Assembly (NCBI RefSeq): GCF_041320275.1
Contig: NZ_CP162023.1
Location: 3,534,001 to 3,598,000, forward strand
Source of the DNA: Mumia sp. Pv4-285
Lineage (GTDB): Bacteria; Actinomycetota; Actinomycetes; Propionibacteriales; Nocardioidaceae
DNA length: 64,000 bases
Direction: 5' to 3'
The notes beneath the pieces were generated by a model. The model did no database searches. It worked only from the letters and a program-made list of their open reading frames with translations, and was not told where the DNA came from. Below are positions 9,195 through 16,405 of this stretch, piece after piece (positions within the stretch are counted from its first letter, which is position 1; every line of letters begins with the position of its first letter). A program made the position numbers and the translations under genes.

Positions 9195-10243
9195 CAGCGG
9201 CGATACACCCGCCACAGCTTGCGCATGCGTTCGGTCTGACCGGCCGTGAAGTGGTGCATGCACCGGTCGTAGGAGTAGTCCATGAAGTTGTGGATCGGGT
9301 CCTCCCCCGGGCTCGGACAGGTGTCGCGTCCGCGCGGGCACTCGAAGCTCGGGATCCGCTCGCGGGGCGTGTCGGCGACCCGGTCACCCTTCTTGCCGCA
9401 CCCGCCCTGGAACGTGTGGTAGAGCCCGAGCCAGTGCCCGATCTCGTGCACCGCGGTGTCGCCCTTGTTGTAGCGGCGGAACCCGCCGCCCGGCAGGGTC
9501 CCGCGGTGGATCACGACACCGTCCGTCGCGAGCTTGCTCGCGGGCCGCTGCGGGAAGGTCGCGTAGCCGAGGACCTGGAGGTCGCCCTGCACGGTCGGCG
9601 CACCGATGTAGAGGTTGAGGGTGCGCTTCTTGCCGCGGTGGAGCGCCTTGCGCATCTGCCGCGACTCCTTCGAGCCGAGACCGGCGTAGTACCACGCGCG
9701 GTTGACGGTGTAGCCGGTGCTCTTGAGCTTGAAGCGGATGCGCGTCGTGCGCGCCGGCCCCCACTGCTTGCCGGCGAACGCGCGGTTGACGATCTTGATC
9801 TGACGGCGGACCTTGGCGCGGCTGACGGTCTTGCTGCCGGCCGACGGCTTGATCACGTGGGCGTAGACGTTCACCGTGATGCGGCGCGGCGCGTCGCCTG
9901 CGTCGCCCTTGTCTCCTGAGCCCGTCCTGGCGGCGTCGAGCGCCGCCGCTCTCCGTGCGAAGTCACGCTCGTACGCCTCGATCGTCGCTGCGGACGGCTC
10001 GGGACCGCGCACGACTCCGTCGACGCCCTTGATCGCGCGGGCTGCGAGCGCTTCTGCGGGGTCGCAGTCGTCGGAAGCATGTGCTCGGGGCGTCGTGGCC
10101 CCGAGGCGCCCGTCTGAGTCGGCCGTCGCCGGCTGCCGAGCAGCAGCGGACGACGTGGCCGAGAAAAGCCCGGCCACCAGGAGAGCTGCGAGCAGCCCGA
10201 CGCCGTACGCGCGAGTGTGCACCCGCCGGCGGCGGTCAGGCAT
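9194..10243 (-). CDS. Secreted M43 (pappalysin-like) zinc metalloprotease
   Basis: The protein has 349 residues from ATG 10243 (GTG 10249 is possible). After a Tat-like Arg-rich start there is a hydrophobic signal segment (GVGLLAALLVAGLF) and a pro-region. The metzincin zinc motif HEIGHWLGLYH and the Met-turn NFMDYS are both present, and several Cys residues could form disulfides (GGCGKKGD, FECPRGRDTC). These match family M43, so it should be an active extracellular protease. The 5' end overlaps the DUF3039 gene and the stop overlaps the helicase start. Confidence 0.92.
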   Translation of the reverse strand: MPDRRRRVHTRAYGVGLLAALLVAGLFSATSSAAARQPATADSDGRLGATTPRAHASDDCDPAEALAARAIKGVDGVVRGPEPSAATIEAYERDFARRAAALDAARTGSGDKGDAGDAPRRITVNVYAHVIKPSAGSKTVSRAKVRRQIKIVNRAFAGKQWGPARTTRIRFKLKSTGYTVNRAWYYAGLGSKESRQMRKALHRGKKRTLNLYIGAPTVQGDLQVLGYATFPQRPASKLATDGVVIHRGTLPGGGFRRYNKGDTAVHEIGHWLGLYHTFQGGCGKKGDRVADTPRERIPSFECPRGRDTCPSPGEDPIHNFMDYSYDRCMHHFTAGQTERMRKLWRVYRR

Positions 10244-10499
10244 CGTCACCGGAGTCGCCCGACTTCAGGGACTCCCAGATCTCCTTGCACTCCGGGCACA
10301 CGGGGAACCGTTGCGGGTCGCGGCTGGGCACCCACACCTTCCCGCAGAGCGCCACGACCGGCGTGCCCTCGATCATCGCCTCGGTGAGCCTGTCCTTCGG
10401 GACGTAGTGCGAGAAGCGCTCGTGGTCGCCATCGTCGAGACGCGGCTGAGTGCGGACGTCGGATGACGTCTGGGCTCCGGGGCTGAAGGTCGTCGACAC
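10236..10499 (-). CDS. DUF3039 domain protein
   Basis: The 87-residue protein matches DUF3039, a small actinobacterial family. It contains FSHYVPKDRLTEAMIEG, then VVALCGKVW and CPECKEIWE. The Cys residues (CG, then CPEC) look like a zinc-binding site. Function is unknown. It lies 40 nt after the YqgE-like gene and overlaps the M43 protease gene, so it is probably in the same operon. Confidence 0.9.
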   Translation of the reverse strand: MSTTFSPGAQTSSDVRTQPRLDDGDHERFSHYVPKDRLTEAMIEGTPVVALCGKVWVPSRDPQRFPVCPECKEIWESLKSGDSGDDA

Positions 10500-10539
10500 C
10501 CCGGCAGTCTATGCCAGGCGCGGGCTGCGCCCTAGTCGA

Positions 10540-11142
10540 TCAGTTGTGCTGAGGGTCGTCGGGGAAGGTTGACAACATCGCGAGATCGCCGCCCTGACGC
10601 CGAAGGACCTGCCTCCAGAGCGCCTCGGGATTCGGTGAGAGAAGGTCGTCGTCGAAAGCGTCCACGACCACCCACGAGCCCTCGGCGATCTCGCCCTCGA
10701 GCTGCCCCGGGCTCCAGCCGGCGTAGCCGGCGAACACCCGGACCCCGCGGAGACCGGCATCCGCGGCGCGCGCGGGGAGGTCGAGGTCGACCAGTCCGAC
10801 CCCGTCGTACATCTCCCGCCAGCCGACGGGCGGAGTGTCACCCGGGGCAAGGACGCCGACCGCGAGCGCGGAGTCCGAGGAGACCGGCCCACCCGAGAAC
10901 ACCGCCGTCGGGCTCGACACGACCGTCGACCACTCGGGAAGGATGTCGGCGACGGCTGCGTCCAACGGCTGGTTGATGATCACGCCGAGCGCGCCGCCTC
11001 CGTCGTGGTCGAGCAGGACCACCACCGAGCGGTAGAACGGGCCTCCACCGAGAAGCGGCGTGGCGACCAGCAGACGCCCTCGGTACGACCGGTGTCGCGG
11101 CGAGAGCTCATCGGGCGTCTCCGCGGGTTCGTACTCGGTCAT
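10540..11142 (-). CDS. YqgE/AlgH family protein (UPF0301)
   Basis: The 200-residue protein has the family signatures: RGRLLVATPLLGGGPFYRSV near residues 20-40, GALGVIINQPL, and VFAGYAGWSPGQLEGE near the middle. It is a cytoplasmic protein of unclear function; the Pseudomonas homologue AlgH affects alginate regulation. It is the first gene of the minus-strand run that continues through DUF3039 to the M1 peptidase. The divergent MerR gene starts 109 nt away. Confidence 0.95.
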   Translation of the reverse strand: MTEYEPAETPDELSPRHRSYRGRLLVATPLLGGGPFYRSVVVLLDHDGGGALGVIINQPLDAAVADILPEWSTVVSSPTAVFSGGPVSSDSALAVGVLAPGDTPPVGWREMYDGVGLVDLDLPARAADAGLRGVRVFAGYAGWSPGQLEGEIAEGSWVVVDAFDDDLLSPNPEALWRQVLRRQGGDLAMLSTFPDDPQHN

Positions 11143-11251
11143 CGCCCCTCCTCACGTCACGAGCAGCCGTACCTCAGCGTACGCCGTGGTGGCGCCCTCA
11201 CGGGTGATCCAGGGCCTAGGATGACGAAACCGGCCGCGACCAGAGGACGAC

Positions 11252-12058
11252 ATGCCCGAGACCCACCACGATGCCGAGCCCGCTGTCGACGTGCAGCCTT
11301 CCGGCGAGGTCACCGTCGACGAGCTCACCGTCGACGAGCTCGCATCCCGCGTCGGCATGACCGTGCGCAACGTCCGCGCCTACGCGAGCCGAGGTCTTCT
11401 CGCTCCGCCGAGGCTGGAGGGCAGGACGGGCTACTACTCGCAGTCGCACGTCAACCAGCTGACGCTCGTCCGGACGCTGCTCGAGCGGGGGTTCACCCTC
11501 CAGGCGGTCGAGAAGGCACTTCTGGACAAGACCCCCAAGACGGCCGACTACGCGCTCGACCTGATCACCGTGCTCGACTCGCCGCTGGCTCGCGAGCCCG
11601 AGAGCGAGCTGATGTCGCGCGCAGGGCTCACCGCGCTCGCCGGGATCCCCCGCGACGCCGACCTCGCCGAACGGCTCGTCGAGCGTGGCCTCGCCACGAT
11701 CGTCGACGACGACACCCTCGAGGTGCACCACCCCGAGGTCGTCCGCGCGGGCGCCTCGGCGATCTCGCTCGGTCTGCGCCCGGACACGGTCCTGGAGCTG
11801 CTCCCCGCGATGACACCGCCGCTCCGTGCGGTCGCCGACGACCTTGTCCAGCGGGTCCGTGACGACATCTGGCAGCCGTTCGTGCAGGAGGGCATGCCGG
11901 ACGAGCGCTGGCAGGAGATCGTCACCGCCATCGCCAACCTGCTCCCCGTGGCCGCGCAGGCGGTCGTCGCGGTGTTCCGCGACGAGCTGGCGCACGCGAT
12001 CGACGAGGCACTGGGCGAGGAGCTCGAGGCGCTGGGCGAGCAGGGCCCGAAGTCCTAG
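11252..12058 (+). CDS. MerR family transcriptional regulator
   Basis: The 268-residue protein has an N-terminal MerR winged helix (DELASRVGMTVRNVRAYASR, then GRTGYYSQSHVNQL) after an acidic leader containing a duplicated TVDEL. The roughly 170-residue C-terminal region is helical and has no Cys or recognisable drug-binding motif, so the inducer is unknown. The leader duplication corresponds to a 15-bp direct DNA repeat. It ends before a GC-rich hairpin and faces the DUF3048 gene tail-to-tail. Confidence 0.88.
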   Translation: MPETHHDAEPAVDVQPSGEVTVDELTVDELASRVGMTVRNVRAYASRGLLAPPRLEGRTGYYSQSHVNQLTLVRTLLERGFTLQAVEKALLDKTPKTADYALDLITVLDSPLAREPESELMSRAGLTALAGIPRDADLAERLVERGLATIVDDDTLEVHHPEVVRAGASAISLGLRPDTVLELLPAMTPPLRAVADDLVQRVRDDIWQPFVQEGMPDERWQEIVTAIANLLPVAAQAVVAVFRDELAHAIDEALGEELEALGEQGPKS

Positions 12059-12074
12059 CGGGCCCTCGAAGCCG

Positions 12075-12100
12075 GTCCGGGGACGCGACCGACCCCGGAC
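12075..12100. terminator. Possible terminator hairpin between convergent genes
   Basis: Arms at 12075-12082 (GTCCGGGG) and 12093-12100 are perfectly complementary with a 10-nt loop. There is no clear U-tract on either side. The position, between the 3' ends of the MerR gene and the DUF3048 gene, is the main argument for a role in termination. The rest of the gap up to 12222 holds no gene that I can see. Confidence 0.4.
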
Positions 12101-12222
12101 AGAGAGAACGGCCCTACCCGGCACTGGAGGGAGGGACGGCCGGGCAGGACCGAAGCTCTGCCGTGAATGCTAGGCGACGCTCGCCGCCGAACCACGGGTC
12201 GGCGGCTGTGACGTTCCTCGCG

Positions 12223-13260
12223 TCAGCGCGCGGTCACGGAGACGCCGCCGTTGCCCTGCGGGACGAGCTCGATGAAGACCTTGCCCGGCTTCAGCGTCAC
12301 GGGCTTGCCGCCCGCGACGAGCGTGATCGGCGCGGACGCGTTCTTCTTGCTCCAGCGCGCGTCGAGCATCCTGCCACCGCTGAGCACGGCGGCCTTCCCG
12401 CTGCCGGTGAACACCGTCTCGGGGACAGGGTTGCCGGCAGGGTCGCGGTAGCCGGCGTCGCCCTGTCGCGTGTAGAGGACGAGGACGGTGTCGGGCTTGA
12501 AGTCCTTGCCCTTCTCCGCGTGGCCGTTGACCCGGCGGTAGTGGCCGGACTCGAGCTGCCAGCGCGTCGCCGTGCCCGCGGAGAACCGCACCGAGAAGGC
12601 GGTGGCCTTGCGGGTGCCCGGGGTCGGCTGGGGACCGAAGGTCAGGTACGGCGGAGGGACTGCAGCCTTCGCCGACGTGTACTTCTCGGCGTAGGCGTCG
12701 AGGTCGAGCAGCCGGTCGTACGGAGCGTTCTTGGCGGGGTCGCGCGTGAGCGGCAGGTTGCCGGTGTCCTCGCTGTGGAAGTCGACCCCGGCGCCCTTGA
12801 TCTTGCGGACCGCGACACCCGCACCGCCGGAGGCGATCAGGTGTCCGCCGGTCGGCTTGACGAGCGCGATGTCGGTCGTGCGGGTGGAGCGTACGTGCCC
12901 GACCTTCGACGGCGTCTGCGAGTAGAAGATCGCGGCGAGGCGGGTGAGCCCGCCCTCGACGAGCTCCTCGACCACCAGGTCGGCCCGCGAGAGCCCGTAC
13001 TGCGGCGCACCGGCGTCGGTGTTCTCGATCTTGACGAGGAACGAGGGGTGGTCGGGGAGCCCCTTCTCGGACGCGATGCCCGTGAAGGGGTTCGCGCGGA
13101 CCAGGGTCGCGGCCTTGCGGCTCGCGTCCGGTGTGGCCGCCGTGGTGGGCTTCGCGGCAGGCTGTTCGTCGCCTCCGCCCGAGCAGGCAGCGGCGAGGAG
13201 GAGGGCTGCGGCGACGAGCGTCGCGCGGACCGCGGTTCGGGGGTGAGTGCTCACGGGCAT
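12223..13260 (-). CDS. DUF3048 lipoprotein (YerB-like)
   Basis: The protein has 345 residues from ATG 13260. The signal peptide ends in a lipobox with Cys26 (LLAAAC), followed by a Gly/Asp linker. Family hallmarks are ASEKGLPDHPSFLVKIEN, YGLSRADLVVEELVEGGLTR and HVRSTRTTDIAL. DUF3048 proteins resemble YerB of Bacillus and are exported to the cell surface; their role is not established. It lies downstream of the NlpC/P60 gene with a strong hairpin between them. Confidence 0.92.
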   Translation of the reverse strand: MPVSTHPRTAVRATLVAAALLLAAACSGGGDEQPAAKPTTAATPDASRKAATLVRANPFTGIASEKGLPDHPSFLVKIENTDAGAPQYGLSRADLVVEELVEGGLTRLAAIFYSQTPSKVGHVRSTRTTDIALVKPTGGHLIASGGAGVAVRKIKGAGVDFHSEDTGNLPLTRDPAKNAPYDRLLDLDAYAEKYTSAKAAVPPPYLTFGPQPTPGTRKATAFSVRFSAGTATRWQLESGHYRRVNGHAEKGKDFKPDTVLVLYTRQGDAGYRDPAGNPVPETVFTGSGKAAVLSGGRMLDARWSKKNASAPITLVAGGKPVTLKPGKVFIELVPQGNGGVSVTAR

Positions 13261-13274
13261 GCTCCCATGGTGAA

Positions 13275-13308
13275 GCAGGGCCGGTGCCCCTCGAGGCACC
13301 GGCCCTGC
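13275..13308 (-). terminator. Strong hairpin terminator after the NlpC/P60 gene
   Basis: A perfect 14-bp GC-rich stem (13275-13288 with 13295-13308) carries a 6-nt loop. It lies 23 nt beyond the NlpC/P60 stop and just before the DUF3048 start. No long U-tract follows, as is common for actinobacterial terminators. It could let transcription of the hydrolase end before DUF3048, or stabilise a processed 3' end. Confidence 0.7.
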
Positions 13309-13331
13309 CGTGTCGTGATGTACGGGTCGGA

Positions 13332-13886
13332 TCAGCCGCGGAGGCGGAGCGTGCCCGCGGACCAGCCGCGGGTCCAGATCCGCTCGACCTTCACCCGGCT
13401 GCCGGAGTACGGCGAGTGGAGGATGCGACCCTTCCCCCAGTAGATGCCCACGTGGTACTTGCGGGATCCACCGAAGAAGACGAGGTCGCCCTTGCGGATG
13501 TTGCGCTTCTTGATCTTGCGGACGCGCTGGTACTGGGAGTTCGCGGTGCGCGGGAGCTTCATCCCGGCCTTGCGGAACGAGTACGACGTCAGGCCCGAGC
13601 AGTCGAACGCGCCGGGGCCGCTGGCGCCGTAGCGGTACGGATCGCCCTTCTGGCGAGCGGCGACGCGGGCGGCGGTGCCGATGCGGTTCGCACGGCGCTG
13701 CTTGGCCCTGGCCTGCCTCAGCTGCTTGGCCGTGGAGGCCTTGAGCTTCGAGGCGGTCGCCGTCTTGGTCGTGGTGGTGGAGGTGGCAGCGCTGGCGGAC
13801 TGGCCGGTCGTGAAGACCATGGCGAGGGCAGCGAGCGATGCGATAGGCAGCGCAACGAGGCGCCGCATCCGGGGGGTCGCGAGCAT
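13332..13886 (-). CDS. Secreted NlpC/P60 peptidoglycan endopeptidase
   Basis: The 184-residue protein has a signal peptide cleaved near residue 34 (QSASA), a Thr/Ala and Arg/Lys-rich linker, and a C-terminal NlpC/P60 domain. The catalytic Cys96 lies in FDCSGLTSYSF, His145 in YHVGIYWG, and the third polar residue is His157 in RILHSPY. It should cleave peptide stems of peptidoglycan outside the cell. It is small and lacks SH3 or LysM domains. A c-di-AMP riboswitch precedes it, as seen for rpf and nlpC genes in other actinobacteria. Confidence 0.95.
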   Translation of the reverse strand: MLATPRMRRLVALPIASLAALAMVFTTGQSASAATSTTTTKTATASKLKASTAKQLRQARAKQRRANRIGTAARVAARQKGDPYRYGASGPGAFDCSGLTSYSFRKAGMKLPRTANSQYQRVRKIKKRNIRKGDLVFFGGSRKYHVGIYWGKGRILHSPYSGSRVKVERIWTRGWSAGTLRLRG

Positions 13887-13904
13887 GTTGTGTGGGGTTT
13901 CCCT

Positions 13905-14085
13905 TCCACGCCTGCGAAGTGAGCTGTCGGATTAGGGCCGAAGGATGGCCCTGCCCTGTGAAAGGACTTCACCCCGAGCACGCATGACCGCGAGCGGTCT
14001 TCGTGCAGAGTTGGTTCCTCCGCTCCTGCCCGTCGGTGTGTCGGTGAAAGGGGGCGTGTGCAGGCGGGCAGGGTTCGGCGTTTCC
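13905..14085 (-). ncRNA. ydaO-type c-di-AMP riboswitch
   Basis: Read on the minus strand, the leader holds the conserved ydaO blocks in order: CGCCGAACCCTGCCCG, GGGCAGGAGCGGAGGAACC, GGGGTGAAG, a CCATCCTTCGGCCCTAATCC hairpin region, GACAGCTCACTTCGCAGGCG. The P1 ends pair (ACGCC near 14077-14081 with GGCGT near 13908-13912). The downstream hydrolase ATG is about 20 nt beyond P1. In actinobacteria this class is an OFF switch for cell-wall hydrolase genes when c-di-AMP is high. Confidence 0.92.
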
Positions 14086-14175
14086 CACACACGATGTTCA
14101 GTTGTGCGGTCCGACCCGGTCGCGTCCCGGTCTGACCCCATATGCGGTTGTGTGGCCGAATCCGGGCCGCGGGCA

Positions 14176-14204
14176 ACAGTAGGCAATCTCTCCCAAGGGC
14201 TCAA
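14176..14204 (-). promoter_or_regulatory. Candidate promoter of the riboswitch/NlpC transcript
   Basis: On the minus strand, TTGAGC (14199-14204) and TACTGT (14176-14181) are separated by exactly 17 nt, a good match to a vegetative sigma-70-type promoter. A start near 14169 would give a leader of about 280 nt that contains the whole riboswitch. The surrounding stretch from 14086 to 14395 contains no gene, only this promoter and the palindrome upstream. Confidence 0.6.
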
Positions 14205-14287
14205 ACCGGTCGAATGTCACCCACCATGTTCTTGGGCACACGTCCAGCGGTCGAAGCCTGCTATCACAGGGATCTACGAGGCAGCCC

Positions 14288-14301
14288 GTGACGATGATCA
14301 C
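14288..14301. promoter_or_regulatory. CRP/FNR-like palindrome upstream of NlpC promoter
   Basis: GTGA-N6-TCAC at 14288-14301, extended to CGTGA/TCACG, matches the core of CRP/Cmr/GlxR sites. The centre is about 125 nt upstream of the predicted transcription start. In mycobacteria and corynebacteria, CRP/GlxR regulates rpf-type cell-wall genes, so the location is plausible, but one site alone is weak evidence. Confidence 0.4.
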
Positions 14302-14395
14302 GATTTATCTCGATAGCGTCACAGGACGATAACAAGAGGTCGGGCCGGAAGCGAGCCGAACCGCCACAGAGTGGACAAACCGTCCGGGTCGACCG

Positions 14396-15550
14396 TCAGC
14401 CTGCGAGTGAACGGACCCCGCGTACGGCGTCCACCACCGCCGCCGCGACCCCCTCGAGGTCCGCAGGCGTTGACGCGGTGAAGCGCACCGCCGTACGAGC
14501 CACCTCCGACTCGATCCCCAGCGCGAGCAGCACCTCCGAAGCGTCGTCCGAGCCAGCCGCACAGGCGGAACCGCTCGAGCACACGATGCCGTGGTCCTGC
14601 TCCAGACCGAGCAGCACGGCCTCTCCCGCCGTGCCGGGGAAGCAGAACGAGGCGTGGCCGGGGAGGCGGCGTACAGGGTCGCCCGTCAGGAAGGCGCCTT
14701 CGGCACCGGCCAGGACCTCGCGGACGAACTCGTCACGGGCCCGGGCAAGGTCCGCGACCGGTCCACGGGGACGTGGCCCGTGCGGCGTCACCTCGATCGC
14801 GAGCGACAACGCCGCGGCGAGGCCGACCGCGGCCGCGACGTTCTCCGTGCCCGAACGACGACCGCGCTCCTGGCCTCCCCCGTGCACCAGCGGCTCGAGC
14901 GCCAACCCGCGGCGTACCCACAGCGCTCCGCTCCCCTTCGGCGCCCCGAGCTTGTGGCCGCTCAGCGAGAGTGCATCGACGCCGAGATCGGCCACGTCGA
15001 CCGCGACCGCGCCCATCGCCTGGACCGCGTCGGTGTGCACCAGCGCCCCGTGACGCCGGGCGATCTCGGCGAGCTCCACGACGGGCTGGAGCGTCCCGAT
15101 CTCGTTGTTGGCCAGCATGACCGAGACGACCGCCGTCTCCGGACCGATCAACCGCTGGGCCTGATCGAGGTCTACGACGCCTCGCGCATCGACGTCGAGG
15201 TGGTCGACGCGGAACCCGTGGTGGCGCTCGAGGTAGCCGCACGCCTCCAGAACCGCCGGGTGCTCGATGCGTGAGGTGACCACGTGGCGGCCGCGCGGCC
15301 GGGCGAGGGCGAGCCCCTTCAGGGCGAGGTTGTCGGCCTCGGTGCCGCCGGAGGTCCAGACGATCTCCGCGGCGCGTCCGCCCACGGCGGCGGCGACGTC
15401 GCGCCGGGCGGACTCGAGCGCCCGCGCGGCCGCGTCACCGAGCGCGTGGTGGCTCGAGGGGTTGCCGAACTCCCCGGTGAGGAACGGCCACATCGCCTCC
15501 AGCACCTCCCGGCGTACGGGCGTCGTCGCGGCCGCGTCGAGGTAGCGCAC
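14396..15550 (-). CDS. Cysteine desulfurase (NifS/IscS type) in NAD operon
   Basis: The 384-residue PLP enzyme starts at GTG 15550, directly after the nadC stop. It contains YLDAAATTPV at the start, the PLP Lys in SGHKLGAPKGSG, and the catalytic Cys in VCSSGSACAAGS. It releases sulfur from cysteine for Fe-S cluster assembly. Its place as the last gene of nadA-nadB-nadC suggests it matures the [4Fe-4S] cluster of NadA, as NifS-like proteins do in other nad operons. Confidence 0.93.
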   Translation of the reverse strand: MRYLDAAATTPVRREVLEAMWPFLTGEFGNPSSHHALGDAAARALESARRDVAAAVGGRAAEIVWTSGGTEADNLALKGLALARPRGRHVVTSRIEHPAVLEACGYLERHHGFRVDHLDVDARGVVDLDQAQRLIGPETAVVSVMLANNEIGTLQPVVELAEIARRHGALVHTDAVQAMGAVAVDVADLGVDALSLSGHKLGAPKGSGALWVRRGLALEPLVHGGGQERGRRSGTENVAAAVGLAAALSLAIEVTPHGPRPRGPVADLARARDEFVREVLAGAEGAFLTGDPVRRLPGHASFCFPGTAGEAVLLGLEQDHGIVCSSGSACAAGSDDASEVLLALGIESEVARTAVRFTASTPADLEGVAAAVVDAVRGVRSLAG

Positions 15551-16405
15551 TCAGACCGCCACCTCGACGTCCAGCCCCAGGTCGAGCGCCGTCACGCTGT
15601 GGGTGAGAGCCCCGACCGAGATGAGGTCGACCCCGGTCTCGGCCACGTCGCGGATCCCCGGGAGGGTGATGCCGCCGCTGGCCTCGACCAGGGCCCGGCC
15701 GTCCACCTTCTCGACGCCGGTACGGAGGTCCTCGAGCGAGAAGTTGTCGAGCATGACCGTGTCGACGCCGGCGGCGAGGACCGCGTCGAGCTGGTCGAGC
15801 CGGTCCACCTCGACCTCCAGGTGGACGGTGTGCGGGAGCGCCGCACGTGCAGCGCGCAGGGCCGCGGTGATGCGCTCGGGGTCGTCGCCGAGGACGGCGA
15901 GGTGGTTGTCCTTGGCCATCACGGCGTCCGACAGGGAGTAGCGGTGGTTGTGGCCGCCGCCGCAGCGTACGGCGTACCGCTCGAACGCTCGCAGGCCCGG
16001 CGTCGTCTTGCGGGTGTCGACGATGCGGACGCCGGTGCCGGCGACGGCGTCGACGTAGGCGCGGGTCGCGGTGGCGATGCCGGACATCCGCTGGGCGAAG
16101 TTGAGCGCGACGCGCTCTGCGCGCAGCACGCCGCGTGCCGGTCCGACGATCGTCGCGACCACGGTGCCGGCGACGAGACCGTCGCCGTCTTCGCGCTCGG
16201 GCCGCACGGCGATCGTCGGGTCGACGGCGGTGAACGTCGCCGCCACGACCCCGACGCCGGCCAGCACACCGGGCTGTCGAGCGACCATCCGCGCCGACGC
16301 GACCGCGTCGGAGGGGACCAGCACCTCGCCGGTGACGTCGCCCCACGGGGCGTCCTCGTGCAGTGCAGCGGCCACGGCGGTGGCGATGACGGCGTCGGTC
16401 AGCAT
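15551..16405 (-). CDS. nadC: Quinolinate phosphoribosyltransferase (decarboxylating)
   Basis: The 284-residue enzyme starts at ATG 16405 and overlaps the nadB end by 7 nt. Key motifs are HEDAPWGDVTGEVL at the N-terminus, DTRKTTPGLR, GGGHNHRYSLSDAVMAKDNH, and the C-terminal ASGGITLPGIRDVAETGVD. It converts quinolinate and PRPP to nicotinate mononucleotide in de novo NAD synthesis. All substrate-binding Arg/Lys/His segments are present. Confidence 0.96.
   Translation of the reverse strand: MLTDAVIATAVAAALHEDAPWGDVTGEVLVPSDAVASARMVARQPGVLAGVGVVAATFTAVDPTIAVRPEREDGDGLVAGTVVATIVGPARGVLRAERVALNFAQRMSGIATATRAYVDAVAGTGVRIVDTRKTTPGLRAFERYAVRCGGGHNHRYSLSDAVMAKDNHLAVLGDDPERITAALRAARAALPHTVHLEVEVDRLDQLDAVLAAGVDTVMLDNFSLEDLRTGVEKVDGRALVEASGGITLPGIRDVAETGVDLISVGALTHSVTALDLGLDVEVAV

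Noticed and set aside
7491-9239. 582-codon open frame on the plus strand
   Set aside because: It lies antisense to the helicase, which has all SF2 motifs in order. The product is Arg/Val/His-rich without domains, typical of the opposite strand of high-GC genes.
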